NCBI RefSeq assembly: GCF_028369105.1
Contig: NZ_JAQNDO010000001.1
Span: 12,246,501-12,310,500, forward strand
Direction: 5' to 3'
Length of the DNA stretch: 64,000 nucleotides
From: Polyangium mundeleinium
Lineage (GTDB): Bacteria > Myxococcota_A > Polyangia > Polyangiales > Polyangiaceae
Part shown: one piece after another, positions 1 to 9,317 of the stretch
Layout: each line of letters opens with the position of its first letter
Numbering within the stretch: the first letter of the stretch is position 1
Program-made: the position numbers and the translations under genes
Notes under the pieces: model-generated
The model's input: only the letters and a program-made list of their open reading frames with translations
Database searches by the model: none
What the model was told of the DNA's origin: nothing

Positions 1-1007
1 ACCGCGTTGATGTGCTGCTTGGCCTTCGTCAAATGCATCGCGCCGGCGGGATACGAGTCCGAGAGCATGGAGCCGACGGCGCAGAGCAGGTACGCGTTCG
101 GGTAATGCCCGCGCACTTTGTCCAGGAACCCGGAGAGCGCGTCGATGTACGCCTGCGCGGGGTCACCCTTGGCAAAATCGTTCGTCCCGAGGTTCACGAC
201 GACGACGTCCGGGATGTAGGAAAAATCCCAGGTCGAGGCAGGATCATCGGCGAGGGTGCGCTCGAAGCGGATGGGCATCTGGTTCTGCGTCGCGCCGCTG
301 TAATCGCGGTACACGCCGATCCCCGAGTACGAGATCCCCACGTGCGCGGCCCCGAGCTTGCGCGCCGCGATGGCGCCGTACGCCGAATACTCGTCCTCGG
401 TCTCGGGCGAGAACGGGCAGAGCGGACCCGCGCCGGTGTTGCCGTAGCCGCAGGTGATCGAATCACCGACGAGCTCGATCTTGCGGCTCCACGGCTCGGG
501 CGTGGGGACGAGCGCGCCGCCGGGCGCAGGCACGAATCCCTTGAACTGCACGACGCCCACATACGATTCGGTGCGTTTTTCGAGCAAAATCGTGTGCTCG
601 CCGGCGGGCAGGTTCGCCGCGAGCGTGTAGGTGTCCTTGGCGCTGCTCGTCGCGAGGTCGGTAGGCGGCCCGTCGTCGATCACGACGGCGAAATGGTTGT
701 TGCCGGCGTCCGCGAGGCGCACGTCGAGACCCGTGCCCGAGAAGCGCGCGACGATCGTGCTGCCGGGCCAGGCAAAGCGCGGATCCGCCTCGTTCGTGAA
801 TCGACCGATGAAATGCACCTCCGCCGTCGGACCGCCGCCGCCCGCGCCGCTCGACGACGAGGAGCCCGTGGAGGACGACATCCCGCTCGATGAAGAGCCG
901 CCGCTCCCCGAGCCCGAGCCCTGCGTCCCTCCCCCGCCCAAAGACGGGCCACACGCGAGGGCAAAGAGTGCGAAGGAGGCAAGGGAGGCAAGCGCGAACG
1001 TCTGCAT
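1..1007 (-). CDS. SGNH/GDSL esterase lipoprotein, CE2-like (3' end outside window)
   Basis: Exported esterase, probably removing acetyl groups from polysaccharide. The ATG at 1007 gives a lipoprotein signal (MQTFALASLASFALFALAC), then a Gly/Ser-rich linker. Next comes an N-terminal beta-rich domain (roughly residues 60-165), then an SGNH hydrolase domain. That domain has block I GDSITCGYG with the catalytic Ser, and a block III-like motif VNLGTNDF. This two-domain order is that of carbohydrate esterase family 2. The reading frame runs off the left edge, so the C-terminal catalytic Asp/His block is not visible. No strong Shine-Dalgarno sequence precedes the start. The next gene upstream on the same strand starts at 2666 and ends 42 bp away. 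Family placement is from motifs; the substrate is inferred. Confidence 0.8.
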   Translation of the reverse strand, partial: MQTFALASLASFALFALACGPSLGGGGTQGSGSGSGGSSSSGMSSSTGSSSSSGAGGGGPTAEVHFIGRFTNEADPRFAWPGSTIVARFSGTGLDVRLADAGNNHFAVVIDDGPPTDLATSSAKDTYTLAANLPAGEHTILLEKRTESYVGVVQFKGFVPAPGGALVPTPEPWSRKIELVGDSITCGYGNTGAGPLCPFSPETEDEYSAYGAIAARKLGAAHVGISYSGIGVYRDYSGATQNQMPIRFERTLADDPASTWDFSYIPDVVVVNLGTNDFAKGDPAQAYIDALSGFLDKVRGHYPNAYLLCAVGSMLSDSYPAGAMHLTKAKQHINA

Positions 1008-1049
1008 GCGCCCGAGGATCGCTCCCCGGCGCGCCGCTGGCAACAGCGA

Positions 1050-2666
1050 TCACGTCCCCTGCGATATCGAGAGCGGTCCCTGCGATTCGTCGAGCGTTTT
1101 CCTCCACCGCGGCAGCTCCACCCGGAACGTGGAGCCCTTGCCCGGCGCGCTCTCCACCCGCACGGTCCCGCCGTGCGTCTCCACGATTTGCCGCACGATC
1201 CACAGCCCGAGGCCGAGGCCGCCGAAGGACTGGTTGGTGACGGCGCGCTCGAAGCGCTCGAAGATCTTGCCCTGATCCTCGGGCGCAATGCCGACGCCGT
1301 GGTCGCGGACCGTGAGGCGCGCCGTGCCCTCGTCCGCTTCGAGCCCGATCTCGATCGGCTTGCCGCGGCCATACTTGAGCGCATTGCCGAGGAGGTTCGT
1401 GACGACCTGTTCGATCCGCAGCCGATCCCACGCGCCCAGGATCGGTTTGTCATGGTGGAAGGAGAGCTGGCACCCGGCGTCCTCGACCTCGCGACCGAAG
1501 CGCGTGACGACGTCGTGCACCAGCGCGCAGAGGTCGACCTCGTCGAGGCACAAATCGAGCTTGCCGGCCGTGATCCGCGAGACGTCGAGCAGGCGATCGA
1601 TGAGCGCCGCGAGCCGCCCGACCTGCCGGTAGGCCACTTCGAGCGCCGGCGCCAGGCGCTCCTGGTTGGCCCCGGCGCGCGCATCACGCACGAGGCGTTC
1701 GAGCTGCAACTTGAGCGGCGTGAGCGGCGTGCGGAGCTCGTGCGAGGCCACGGCCAGAAAGTCGTCGCGCGCCGAGATCGCCTCCAGCGCCTCGTGAAAG
1801 AGATTCGCGTTGTCGGTGGCCTGCGCCTCCATCCGCTGCGCCTGCTCCCGGATCCGATTCTCGGCGTGCTTGAGGGGCGTCACGTCCACGTCCATGCAGA
1901 CGAACTCGCTCGCGCCCGTGATCGTCGGGATCGAAAAGATCGTCGAGTACACCCATACCTGGCTGCCGTCCTTGCGATAACACGACCATTCGTTGGGACC
2001 GTTCGGCATGCCCGTACGCGCGATCTCTTCGAGCGTTTCCACGAACTTCGCCGTCGAGGGTGTATCGAGCATCATGCCGTCGAGCGTCTTGCCGACGACC
2101 TCGTCCTCGGACCAGCCGAAGAGGCGCTCGGCAGCCCGGTTCCAGTAGAGCACGCGGCCCTGCAGGTCATACCCCTCGATCGCAATGTTTGGCGTATTGG
2201 CGACGATCGCGCGCATGCGCGCCTCCGCGTGACCGAGCGCCGCCGCCGCGACCTTCGCCAACGTCACGTCCCGAAAGACCACCACGCCGCCGCGGACCCG
2301 GCCCTGCTCGCCCAGGATCGGCCGCGCGGAGGCGACGACATGGATCCCCTGCGGCGCGCGCGGGTTCTTCACGTAGAGCTCGACGCCCTCCACGCGCTCG
2401 CCCTGAAGAGCCCGCCAGAGCGGAATGGATTCGGTGGGGAAAGGCGTCCGTTCGTCCGGCAAGAAAACGCCGAATGCCTCGGTCCACGTTTCGGGGGAGG
2501 CGTCGACCGGGACCCCGACGAGGCGCGCCGCGGTCCGATTCCACGAGACGAATTTGCCGGTCTGGTCCACCACGACGATTGCCTCGTCCAGCACGTCGAG
2601 AGCGCCGCGGAGAAGGACCGACTCCGCTTGCATTTCACGAACGCCAGAGAAGACGTCGTCCGTCAT
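1050..2666 (-). CDS. PAS-domain sensor histidine kinase
   Basis: Cytoplasmic two-component sensor kinase of 538 residues without a membrane segment. Two PAS domains (about 20-150 and 160-275, the second followed by a PAC-like end) precede a short helical linker and a HisKA domain. The phospho-acceptor lies in AVASHELRTPLTPLK (near residue 308). The HATPase_c domain shows the N box (EQVVTNLLGNALKYG), G1 (DHGVGI), F box (KIFERFERA) and G2 (GGLGLGLWIV). No receiver domain or cognate response regulator lies adjacent, so this is an orphan kinase as seen here. The signal sensed is unknown; soluble PAS sensors often bind small ligands, redox cofactors or partner proteins. Confidence 0.93.
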   Translation of the reverse strand: MTDDVFSGVREMQAESVLLRGALDVLDEAIVVVDQTGKFVSWNRTAARLVGVPVDASPETWTEAFGVFLPDERTPFPTESIPLWRALQGERVEGVELYVKNPRAPQGIHVVASARPILGEQGRVRGGVVVFRDVTLAKVAAAALGHAEARMRAIVANTPNIAIEGYDLQGRVLYWNRAAERLFGWSEDEVVGKTLDGMMLDTPSTAKFVETLEEIARTGMPNGPNEWSCYRKDGSQVWVYSTIFSIPTITGASEFVCMDVDVTPLKHAENRIREQAQRMEAQATDNANLFHEALEAISARDDFLAVASHELRTPLTPLKLQLERLVRDARAGANQERLAPALEVAYRQVGRLAALIDRLLDVSRITAGKLDLCLDEVDLCALVHDVVTRFGREVEDAGCQLSFHHDKPILGAWDRLRIEQVVTNLLGNALKYGRGKPIEIGLEADEGTARLTVRDHGVGIAPEDQGKIFERFERAVTNQSFGGLGLGLWIVRQIVETHGGTVRVESAPGKGSTFRVELPRWRKTLDESQGPLSISQGT

Positions 2667-2841
2667 GGGCTCCTCGTGTTGCCCGTCGCCCCTCGTTTTG
2701 CCCCATGTCCGCCTCCTCTTTTTCTTCTCGATGCAGCTCGGGCGCGCGCGACCCCGGAAAGGAAGTAGTCACGACGGCAAAGGATGTCGAGGGCCGACGT
2801 GCCCGTCTCCCGGGAGCCCCTGGAAGCCGCCGAGCGGCCTC

Positions 2842-4767
2842 TCATGGCCCGTACCAGATGGGCGAGCTCCACGCGCGGTGCTGCACGGTCTTCGGGACGG
2901 TCACGTCCGTGCACGCCGCCGGCGCCGAGGCCGGATCGAGCGCGTTGCATTCGTACGTGCTGTAGCGGCAGCTCGGCACCTCGACGGCGCGGGCATAATA
3001 GAAGGCTCGGTCGTTCGGATCGAAATCGGGGTCCGTCCAGACGACGCAAAGCTCCTCCGCGCCTTCGGCCAGCACATCGCAGGTCGCCGTATCGACGGCG
3101 GGCTCCGGGGCGGCCATGCCCGCGACGTCATAGACCTTTTCGTACACCTTTCCCTCGCGCACGTAGCCTTTGATGATCTGGAGCCGCTCGAGCGGCCTGC
3201 CTGGCCAGCTCGCCGTGCCGGGGTCGGCTGTCGCCTGTACGAAAAACGTCGGCTCCAAACCCGACGATGTTCCGAGCATTCCGCCCATGGGGACGCCGGC
3301 CGCGTAGGCCTCTTCGAGCCGCTCGGAGCGCCCGCAGAGGCCCGCGTCGTACCCGAAGCCGCCAAAGAAGCGGATGGGAATGCGGGCGCCGCTCGTGGCA
3401 AAGGTCTCGCGGCGGCGGATCGCCTCGAAGATCGACTCGCGCGAGTTCTCCTCGGCCCATACCCCGGCGAGCCCCCCCGGATTGTTGATGACGCCGTCGT
3501 GCGTCTCCGTGCCTGCGCCGAGGCGCTTCTCCGGCGTGTCGTCGACGAGCCCGACGTGCCCGGGAAAACCCACGCTGGAGGTGTTGCCCGGCGTGCCGTT
3601 GTGGGTGTCGGTCGAGCCGATGAGACCAAAGAGAAAGGGATTCGTCCCGAGCCGCTCGGCTTCGAGGAGCCCGGTTTTCAGGACATAGCGCAGAAAATCG
3701 TGCCGATGCGTGCAGCCCCAGAGGCGCATGCCTCCGGAGCCCGGTTTGTCGCCACATTGCTCGTCGTCGTCCGGCCGGAGCTCCTCGAAGTCGCAGAGCG
3801 GGTCGACGTCCGCCTCGACGTCGAGGAACCCGTTGCGGCACTCGCTCGATCCTTTGTGCTGAAAGATCTCGGCGACGGGCTCCATCTCCGCCCGGAGCGC
3901 CGCGCGCGAGGCCTCTTCCTCGATCGTCGCGCCGCCGGGGTACGTGGGGTCGAAGAGCCGGCCATTCGAGAGGTTCGAGTTGTGCGGGAGGACGAGCACG
4001 TCGCATCCCTTCTCGGCGGCCTTGCACCCGTCGCGCAGCAACGTCCAGAGGTCGAGCGGCGTCGGAGCCTCGAAATAGGTGATGGGCAGGTCGGGCACGA
4101 TGTCGTTCACGAAAATCACGTTCCGGTGCAAGTTCGAGATCCCGAACGTGTTCGTGTATTCGTACCCGACGAATGTCGTGAAGGCGCAGGACGCGCTGCG
4201 ATCGTAGGCCGCCTCGGCCGCGTCCTGCATGGCCTGCCAGCGCTCGCGCGCCGCGGCCTCGCAGTCCTTGCCCTCGCCGCAGAGCTCCGCGACGCGTGTC
4301 GGGTTCGCCTGCGAGAGGCGCACGGCGAATGTGGAGGCGCCCTGCCCGACCTCCTCGCGATACGTCTGGCAGGTGAACGTGTCGTACTTGGGCGAGGTGG
4401 GCGTCATGCAATGGTACATCTCGCCGAGAAACTCGCCGTGGTCGGTGACGGCCACGAAATCGAGCGGCCTGTCGATCCGCGCCTCGCGCGTCCCCTTCCC
4501 CGACGCGTCGAGCGGCGGCAGGTGGATCGACTCGCCGCGCGCGAAGCGATACGCATCGGCCGGCGTGACCACGGTGTCGTAGGAGCGGGCGTCGAAAGAA
4601 AATGCCGTGTGGACGTGGAGGTCGCCGTAGAGCGGGACCCGCGTGGGCACGCGCTCCGCGCAGGCGGCGCGTGGTCGCGGCACACGCGGGGGCGCCGCAG
4701 GGGAAGGCGCCTCCGCGCAACCGTCGAAGAGGAGGAGGAGAAAAAGAGCCGGTCCGACGATCCTCAC
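2842..4767 (-). CDS. DUF3604 family lipoprotein (PHP-like metal site)
   Basis: Lipoprotein of 641 residues: the signal MRIVGPALFLLLLFDGC puts the lipobox Cys at residue 17. The body matches DUF3604 proteins, which share metal-site signatures with PHP phosphoesterases. It has YGDLHVHTAFSFDA near residue 47, VTDHGEFLGEM, LVLPHNSNLSNG and GSTDTHNGTPGN, all rich in His and Asp expected to bind metals. The C-terminal part has the usual conserved end (LERLQIIKGYV, VVWTDPDFDP, FYYARAVEVPSCRY). The enzymatic activity of DUF3604 is not established. It stands alone, with a 175-bp gap to the histidine kinase and 37 bp to the next lipoprotein gene upstream, with which it may share a transcript. Confidence 0.88.
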   Translation of the reverse strand: MRIVGPALFLLLLFDGCAEAPSPAAPPRVPRPRAACAERVPTRVPLYGDLHVHTAFSFDARSYDTVVTPADAYRFARGESIHLPPLDASGKGTREARIDRPLDFVAVTDHGEFLGEMYHCMTPTSPKYDTFTCQTYREEVGQGASTFAVRLSQANPTRVAELCGEGKDCEAAARERWQAMQDAAEAAYDRSASCAFTTFVGYEYTNTFGISNLHRNVIFVNDIVPDLPITYFEAPTPLDLWTLLRDGCKAAEKGCDVLVLPHNSNLSNGRLFDPTYPGGATIEEEASRAALRAEMEPVAEIFQHKGSSECRNGFLDVEADVDPLCDFEELRPDDDEQCGDKPGSGGMRLWGCTHRHDFLRYVLKTGLLEAERLGTNPFLFGLIGSTDTHNGTPGNTSSVGFPGHVGLVDDTPEKRLGAGTETHDGVINNPGGLAGVWAEENSRESIFEAIRRRETFATSGARIPIRFFGGFGYDAGLCGRSERLEEAYAAGVPMGGMLGTSSGLEPTFFVQATADPGTASWPGRPLERLQIIKGYVREGKVYEKVYDVAGMAAPEPAVDTATCDVLAEGAEELCVVWTDPDFDPNDRAFYYARAVEVPSCRYSTYECNALDPASAPAACTDVTVPKTVQHRAWSSPIWYGP

Positions 4768-4804
4768 GGGATCATGAAAAACGGACCCGGCTCCGTCGTC
4801 AAGC

Positions 4805-5368
4805 TCAGCAACCGGGCACGGTGACGTCGACGTCGAGCACCGCCGCGGCCGAGACCATCGTCTCCTGCGGGGGGCGCTTGCCCTTCGTCGTCGTCGTGAG
4901 CTTCATCGAGGGCGCGACGACGTAAGGTTTCAGCTCAGCGCCCGACACGACGAAATCAAGCGAGGTCTGCCCCTTCGGCACGGGATCGAGCTCGGCCACG
5001 AGCACCTTCGGTTGTCCCTCGGTCTCGGCGAAAAATGCAATCGATTCGATGAAATCGAAGTTCGCCCCGGCCGGCCCGTCGATGACGAGCGCGAGGGAGA
5101 TCATGCGCACGGAGTCGACGTCTTCCTTCGTGACGCCCTGGTTGTCGAGCTCCTGCGTCAGATTGATGCTCTGGAAATCGTCGAACGCGAGGACGCCGAG
5201 CAGCTCGTCGAGGATCGTGCCAGGGGGGATCGTCGCCTTGGCGCCGACATCCACTTCGAAATTGTCGAGGTTGTCGCAGCTCGTGACGGCGGCTGCCGCG
5301 ATCGCAAGGACGAGGTTCTGGAGCGCGACACGGCGGGCCATGCGCGCTGCCGGGAGCGGCTTGTGCAT
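4805..5368 (-). CDS. small lipoprotein of unknown function
   Basis: Protein of 187 residues with a lipoprotein signal ending AAAAVTSC (Cys about residue 30). The mature part is acidic with alternating hydrophobic residues, suggesting beta-structure (LALVIDGPAGANFDFIESIAFFAE, then VVSGAELKPYVVAPSMKLTTTTKGKRPP). The pattern, a binding-type domain followed by a positively charged loop, resembles other short myxobacterial lipoproteins, but I recognise no family. An ATG at 5341 would give a more standard signal length. I keep the upstream ATG because GAGG sits just before it, though the spacing is very short. It precedes the DUF3604 gene on the same strand by 37 bp, so co-transcription is likely. 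Confidence 0.7.
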   Translation of the reverse strand: MHKPLPAARMARRVALQNLVLAIAAAAVTSCDNLDNFEVDVGAKATIPPGTILDELLGVLAFDDFQSINLTQELDNQGVTKEDVDSVRMISLALVIDGPAGANFDFIESIAFFAETEGQPKVLVAELDPVPKGQTSLDFVVSGAELKPYVVAPSMKLTTTTKGKRPPQETMVSAAAVLDVDVTVPGC

Positions 5369-5459
5369 GCCTCATTGAGCCCCGATCCGCGACGCATCGC
5401 AAGAGCGCGCGCACGAACCCGCCGTTTTCACGACGAGGAGGAACGTCTACCCGCCCGCC

Positions 5460-8168
5460 TCAATTCATGTACGCCCCGCGGTCCCAGGCCGCCGCCTGGG
5501 GCCGCGCCGCTTGCAGGATGTCGGTCGTGACCGTGCCGTACGTGGCCTGGTTGTAGACGTTTTTCCCGGTCCCGTCGCCCTGGCCGCCCGTCTTCAGCCG
5601 GAGATCGCCGCTCGTCGCATTGACGAAGACGCTCGTCACGGTGGGCGTGTTCGACGTGTCGTTGCCGGACGAGGACACGGGGGCGGGCGCGCTGAAGAGG
5701 TTGTTGTTGAACCCGAAGACGAGGTTGCTCTCCGCCGAGTCGAGCGAGACGCCCGCGCCCGAGCCGAGGTTCACCGCCGTGCTGCCGCCCGTGATGCTGA
5801 ACAGGATGTTGTTCGTCAGCCGCCAGCGCATCTTGCCGCTCGACGCCGCGGTGCCCCAGATGCCGTACGTACGGGCGAGCATCGTGTTGTTCGTGAAGAT
5901 CAGGTTGAAATCGACGCCGCCGCTACTGCCCAGGAAATTGACGAGGTACGCATTGTTGCTCGCCGCTTCGATCACGTTGTTCCGCGCAATCAAGGAGGCC
6001 ACGCTGGCCGCGTTCGGCCCGGATCCGTTGATGGCATAGGTCACGGCGCCGCTGCTCTTGCCCTCGACGCAGATGCGATTCGAATCGAAGATCGTCGCGC
6101 CGCGCTGGTTGCCGAACTGGATGGCCGCGTGCGTCGTCGAGGTGGTGGAGCGGGCGTACACGTCATTGCCGAACAACGTCGAGGTGCTGCCCGTGCAGGC
6201 CGTCGCGCCGAGCGCCGCCGAGGTCGCGGCGCCGCCGCTGAACAGCGTCTCGACGTAGTTGCGCACGAACGTGCCGGCGCGGAGGTTGTGCTGCGTGAGC
6301 GAGGTCGTGGGCGTCGCGAGCATCCGGAAGCCGCCCCAGACCGCCTTGTTGTGGTCGAGCGTGAGCTGCCCGTAAAACGCGGTGGGGTACGTGTCCGGGT
6401 TCCAGTTCGCGAACGAGGAGCTGAATCCGCCCTTGATCGTGAGCTCCTTGGCCACGATGACCGAGGTCGACGCATACCCGCCCTGCGCGACGAGGATCGT
6501 GCTGCCCCCGGGCGCCATCGCCACGGCCTTGCAGAGCGTCGCCCAGGCCTTCGCGGGGCTCTTGCCGTCGTTGTTGTCGCTCCCGCCCGCGGCATTGACG
6601 TAATACTTGACGGCCGTCTCCGCGATCGAGATCGCGAGGGTCGAGGTCGGGGGGAAGATCTGCTCGCAGTTCGTCGTGAGCGGGTTTTGCGCGGGGATCG
6701 CGAAGCTCGTGCAGCTCCCCGAGGCGATCGTCGACGAGCCGCAGGCGCCGCAGGCGAGGCTCTCGTCCGCGTCGCCGTCGCAATCGTTGTCGAGGCCGTC
6801 GCAGGTCTCGGCCGACGACTGCACGTTCTGCACGCAGGTGATGATGCCGCCCACGCACATCTCGGTCCCCGCGGCGCACACGCCCTTGTTGAAGGAGAGC
6901 GTGCAAGCGGAGCCGCCGTTCGGGTTGCCCTCGTCGATCGTCCCGTCGCAGTCGTTGTCCTTGCCGTCGCAAGACTCCATTTCAGGCAGCATCGAAGGCT
7001 TGCACTGGAGCGCGCCCGTCACGCAGAGCGTCTTGCCCGGCGAGCACTCGCCCGGCATGCCCGTCGTGCACGGCTTGTCGGCGTCGACGCCGTGCGTGTC
7101 GATCTCGCCGTCGCAATCGTTGTCCTTGCCGTCGCAGATCTCGTCCATCGGGAGCGGCGCCGCGCAGATCAAGGAGCCCCCGAAGCATTTCGTCGAGCCG
7201 AACGCGCACTCGCCGAGCTGGTTCGTCGGGCACGCGATGCCGCCGCCGGGGTTGTCCTCGTCCGTCATCCCGTCGCAATCGTCGTCGGCGCCGTTGCAGG
7301 TCTCCATCGTGGGCTTCGCGTCGGGCACGCAGTTGAGCGCGCCGCCGTCACAATGGAATGTCCCCGTGGCGCATTGCCCGGGAACACCCGACATGCACAC
7401 CCCGCCGCCGCCCGGATCGCCGTTGTCGACGACGCCGTTGCAATCGTCGTCCTGGCCATTGCAGATCTCCTCGACGGGGTCCTTCGGCGTGCATTCGGGC
7501 GGATCCCCGCCGGCGGGGTTGCAGGTGGACACGCTCACCTGGCAGGCCCCCTCGCCGCAGGTGAGCTCCGGGAAGCCATCATCGACGACGTTGTCGCAAT
7601 CGTCGTCGACCGCGTTGCACGTCTCGATCGAGGGGAGCGTGTCGCCCTCGCAGGGCCCCCACGTGTTCTCCGCGATGCACGTCTGCGAGCCGTCCTTGCA
7701 CGCGCCGATGTTCCGCGTGTCCATCGAGCCGGTATAACAGGCCTGCGTCTCGCCGACCGTGCAGGGGCAACCCTCGTCGACCTGGCCATTGCAGTTGTCG
7801 TCGATGCCGTCGTTGTCGTCGTCGCAGAGCTCGTCCTGCGAGGGGGAGCCGGGCACGCAAGGCACGGGCATGCCGTCCACGCACGCCTCCACGCTCACGA
7901 AGCAAACGCCGAAGCCGCAGGTCGCGAGTGGCAGGTCGTCGATCGTACCATTGCAATCGTCGTCGATCCCGTCGCAGGCCGTCTCCACGGCCGTGCACTC
8001 CGCACCGCCGCTGCCGCCCTGGCCACCGACACCGCCCTGGCCGCCGCCCATCCCGCCGGAACCCGTCTGCACGAGCACCGGCTCGTCGATGCCGAGGGCT
8101 GCATTGCACCCGGCAGCCCACGCCCCAACCCCCACGAGCACGAGCCCAAGCACCAATGCACGCCGCAT
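5460..8168 (-). CDS. MopE-like lipoprotein: eight metal-binding motifs plus parallel beta-helix
   Basis: Lipoprotein of 902 residues (signal MRRALVLGLVLVGVGAWAAGC) with a Gly-rich linker. It then carries eight copies of the Asp/Cys motif CDGxDDDCNGxxDE, for example CDGIDDDCNGTIDD, CNGQDDDCNGVVDNG, CDGKDNDCDGEID and CDGLDNDCDGDADES, between about residues 60 and 490. These belong to the putative metal-binding MopE-type repeat common in myxobacteria and probably bind calcium. The C-terminal 380 residues begin YYVNAAGGSDNNDGKSPAKAW (a DUF1565-like opening) and continue as a right-handed beta-helix with Asn ladders (NNTMLARTYGIWG, NNILFSITGG). A good ribosome site (AAGGGAAAC) precedes the start. 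Surface location and adhesive or scavenging roles are inferred. Confidence 0.88.
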   Translation of the reverse strand: MRRALVLGLVLVGVGAWAAGCNAALGIDEPVLVQTGSGGMGGGQGGVGGQGGSGGAECTAVETACDGIDDDCNGTIDDLPLATCGFGVCFVSVEACVDGMPVPCVPGSPSQDELCDDDNDGIDDNCNGQVDEGCPCTVGETQACYTGSMDTRNIGACKDGSQTCIAENTWGPCEGDTLPSIETCNAVDDDCDNVVDDGFPELTCGEGACQVSVSTCNPAGGDPPECTPKDPVEEICNGQDDDCNGVVDNGDPGGGGVCMSGVPGQCATGTFHCDGGALNCVPDAKPTMETCNGADDDCDGMTDEDNPGGGIACPTNQLGECAFGSTKCFGGSLICAAPLPMDEICDGKDNDCDGEIDTHGVDADKPCTTGMPGECSPGKTLCVTGALQCKPSMLPEMESCDGKDNDCDGTIDEGNPNGGSACTLSFNKGVCAAGTEMCVGGIITCVQNVQSSAETCDGLDNDCDGDADESLACGACGSSTIASGSCTSFAIPAQNPLTTNCEQIFPPTSTLAISIAETAVKYYVNAAGGSDNNDGKSPAKAWATLCKAVAMAPGGSTILVAQGGYASTSVIVAKELTIKGGFSSSFANWNPDTYPTAFYGQLTLDHNKAVWGGFRMLATPTTSLTQHNLRAGTFVRNYVETLFSGGAATSAALGATACTGSTSTLFGNDVYARSTTSTTHAAIQFGNQRGATIFDSNRICVEGKSSGAVTYAINGSGPNAASVASLIARNNVIEAASNNAYLVNFLGSSGGVDFNLIFTNNTMLARTYGIWGTAASSGKMRWRLTNNILFSITGGSTAVNLGSGAGVSLDSAESNLVFGFNNNLFSAPAPVSSSGNDTSNTPTVTSVFVNATSGDLRLKTGGQGDGTGKNVYNQATYGTVTTDILQAARPQAAAWDRGAYMN

Positions 8169-8189
8169 GACCGAGTTTCCCTTCGGGCG

Positions 8190-9308
8190 CTAGAACTGCC
8201 CCGTCCAAAGAAAAGAAGAAGGACCCACGAGGATCGCCGTCGTCTGCGTCTTCGTGCGCTTCGGCGCCGTCAAGAAGAGCGCGAGGCCGCCAGCGAACGC
8301 GACGCCGCCCGCGATGAAGAGCCCCGTGGAGATGTTGCCGGACTGATAAGCATCTCGACGCGCGTCGTAGCCGAGCTCGTTGCAGGTGTTGCCGGCGCAA
8401 TGTCCGTCCACCTCGCTCTCGTCGCGCTTCTCCATGGCGCGGAGCCCGAAATACGTGCCCACGGCGCCCGCGCCGAGCCCCGCGATCCCGAGCCCGAGGC
8501 CGATGACGCGCTGGGGGCTGAAAAAGCTCTCCTTCGGGGCCTCCGGAATGCGGTCGGGCTCGCGGGGCCCCCGCGGTCCGGGGAGATCCTGCGTCGCCGC
8601 CGTATTCGTCCCCTTGGGCGGCTCCTGCCCCTTCGTCTCCGGGGTCGTTTTCGGCTCGGGTTTCGGCGCGGCTTCATCTTCGAGCGCCTGCACCGCGACC
8701 GTGAGCTCCGCGCCTTCGGCAATGGCCAGGCTCTTCTCCCAGGACTTTTTCCCAGGCGCGCTGGCGTCGACCACGTGCTCGCCACGCTCGGCCGGCAATC
8801 GCTTCCCGAACACCTCGCGCGCGAGCGGGACCCCGTCCAGGGTGACGACGACGTTCGGCAAGGCGAGCACCGCCTCGGGCACGGCGACCGTGATCCAGCC
8901 GAGCCGCGGCTCGATCTCGCCCATCCGCGTTTTCGCCTCGTCACCGCGCTTCTGCGCCGTCGATTTCTCGCTGAAACTCTTCGACGTCGAGGCGATGCGC
9001 GCCGCGTCGTCCACGATGGTGCGGTACGTCTCCCACGCCCGCGCGAGCCGGCCCATTTTCCGATAACAATCGCCGAGGCCGATGCGGGCGCCGAGGCCGG
9101 GGCGCAGCCGCACGACCTCCTCGTATTTCGGACACGCCGTCGCGTAGTCCCCCGCGATGAACGCCGCGCGCGCCTCCTGGAACAGCGCATTCGCCCGTGC
9201 CTCGTCGGCCGGGTCTCCCGCGTGTGCGCCCGACGCGACGAGGACGACCCCGAGCGCGACGAACGAACGAACGATCCACGCGCCGGGTTTTCCGCTCATC
9301 ATGCGCAA
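8190..9308 (-). CDS. TPR/PEGA-like exported protein paired with Ser/Thr kinase
   Basis: Exported protein of 372 residues with a signal peptide (VRSFVALGVVLVASGAHAGDP). An N-terminal TPR-like helical region (ALFQEARAAFIAGDYATACPKYEEVVRLRPGLGARIGLGDCYRKMGRLARAWETY) leads into a beta domain of PEGA type (about 130-215: VVVTLDGVPLAREVFGKRLPAERGEHVVDASAPGKK). A Pro/Glu/Lys linker and two hydrophobic segments near the C terminus follow (VIGLGLGIAGLGAGAVGTYFGL, GLFIAGGVAFAGGLALFLTAP). It starts 9 bp after the kinase gene stop, so the two form an operon. It may be a periplasmic or envelope partner of that kinase. An internal Met at residue 4 is an alternative start. Confidence 0.82.
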   Translation of the reverse strand: MRMMSGKPGAWIVRSFVALGVVLVASGAHAGDPADEARANALFQEARAAFIAGDYATACPKYEEVVRLRPGLGARIGLGDCYRKMGRLARAWETYRTIVDDAARIASTSKSFSEKSTAQKRGDEAKTRMGEIEPRLGWITVAVPEAVLALPNVVVTLDGVPLAREVFGKRLPAERGEHVVDASAPGKKSWEKSLAIAEGAELTVAVQALEDEAAPKPEPKTTPETKGQEPPKGTNTAATQDLPGPRGPREPDRIPEAPKESFFSPQRVIGLGLGIAGLGAGAVGTYFGLRAMEKRDESEVDGHCAGNTCNELGYDARRDAYQSGNISTGLFIAGGVAFAGGLALFLTAPKRTKTQTTAILVGPSSFLWTGQF

Positions 9309-9317
9309 AGCCGTCTC

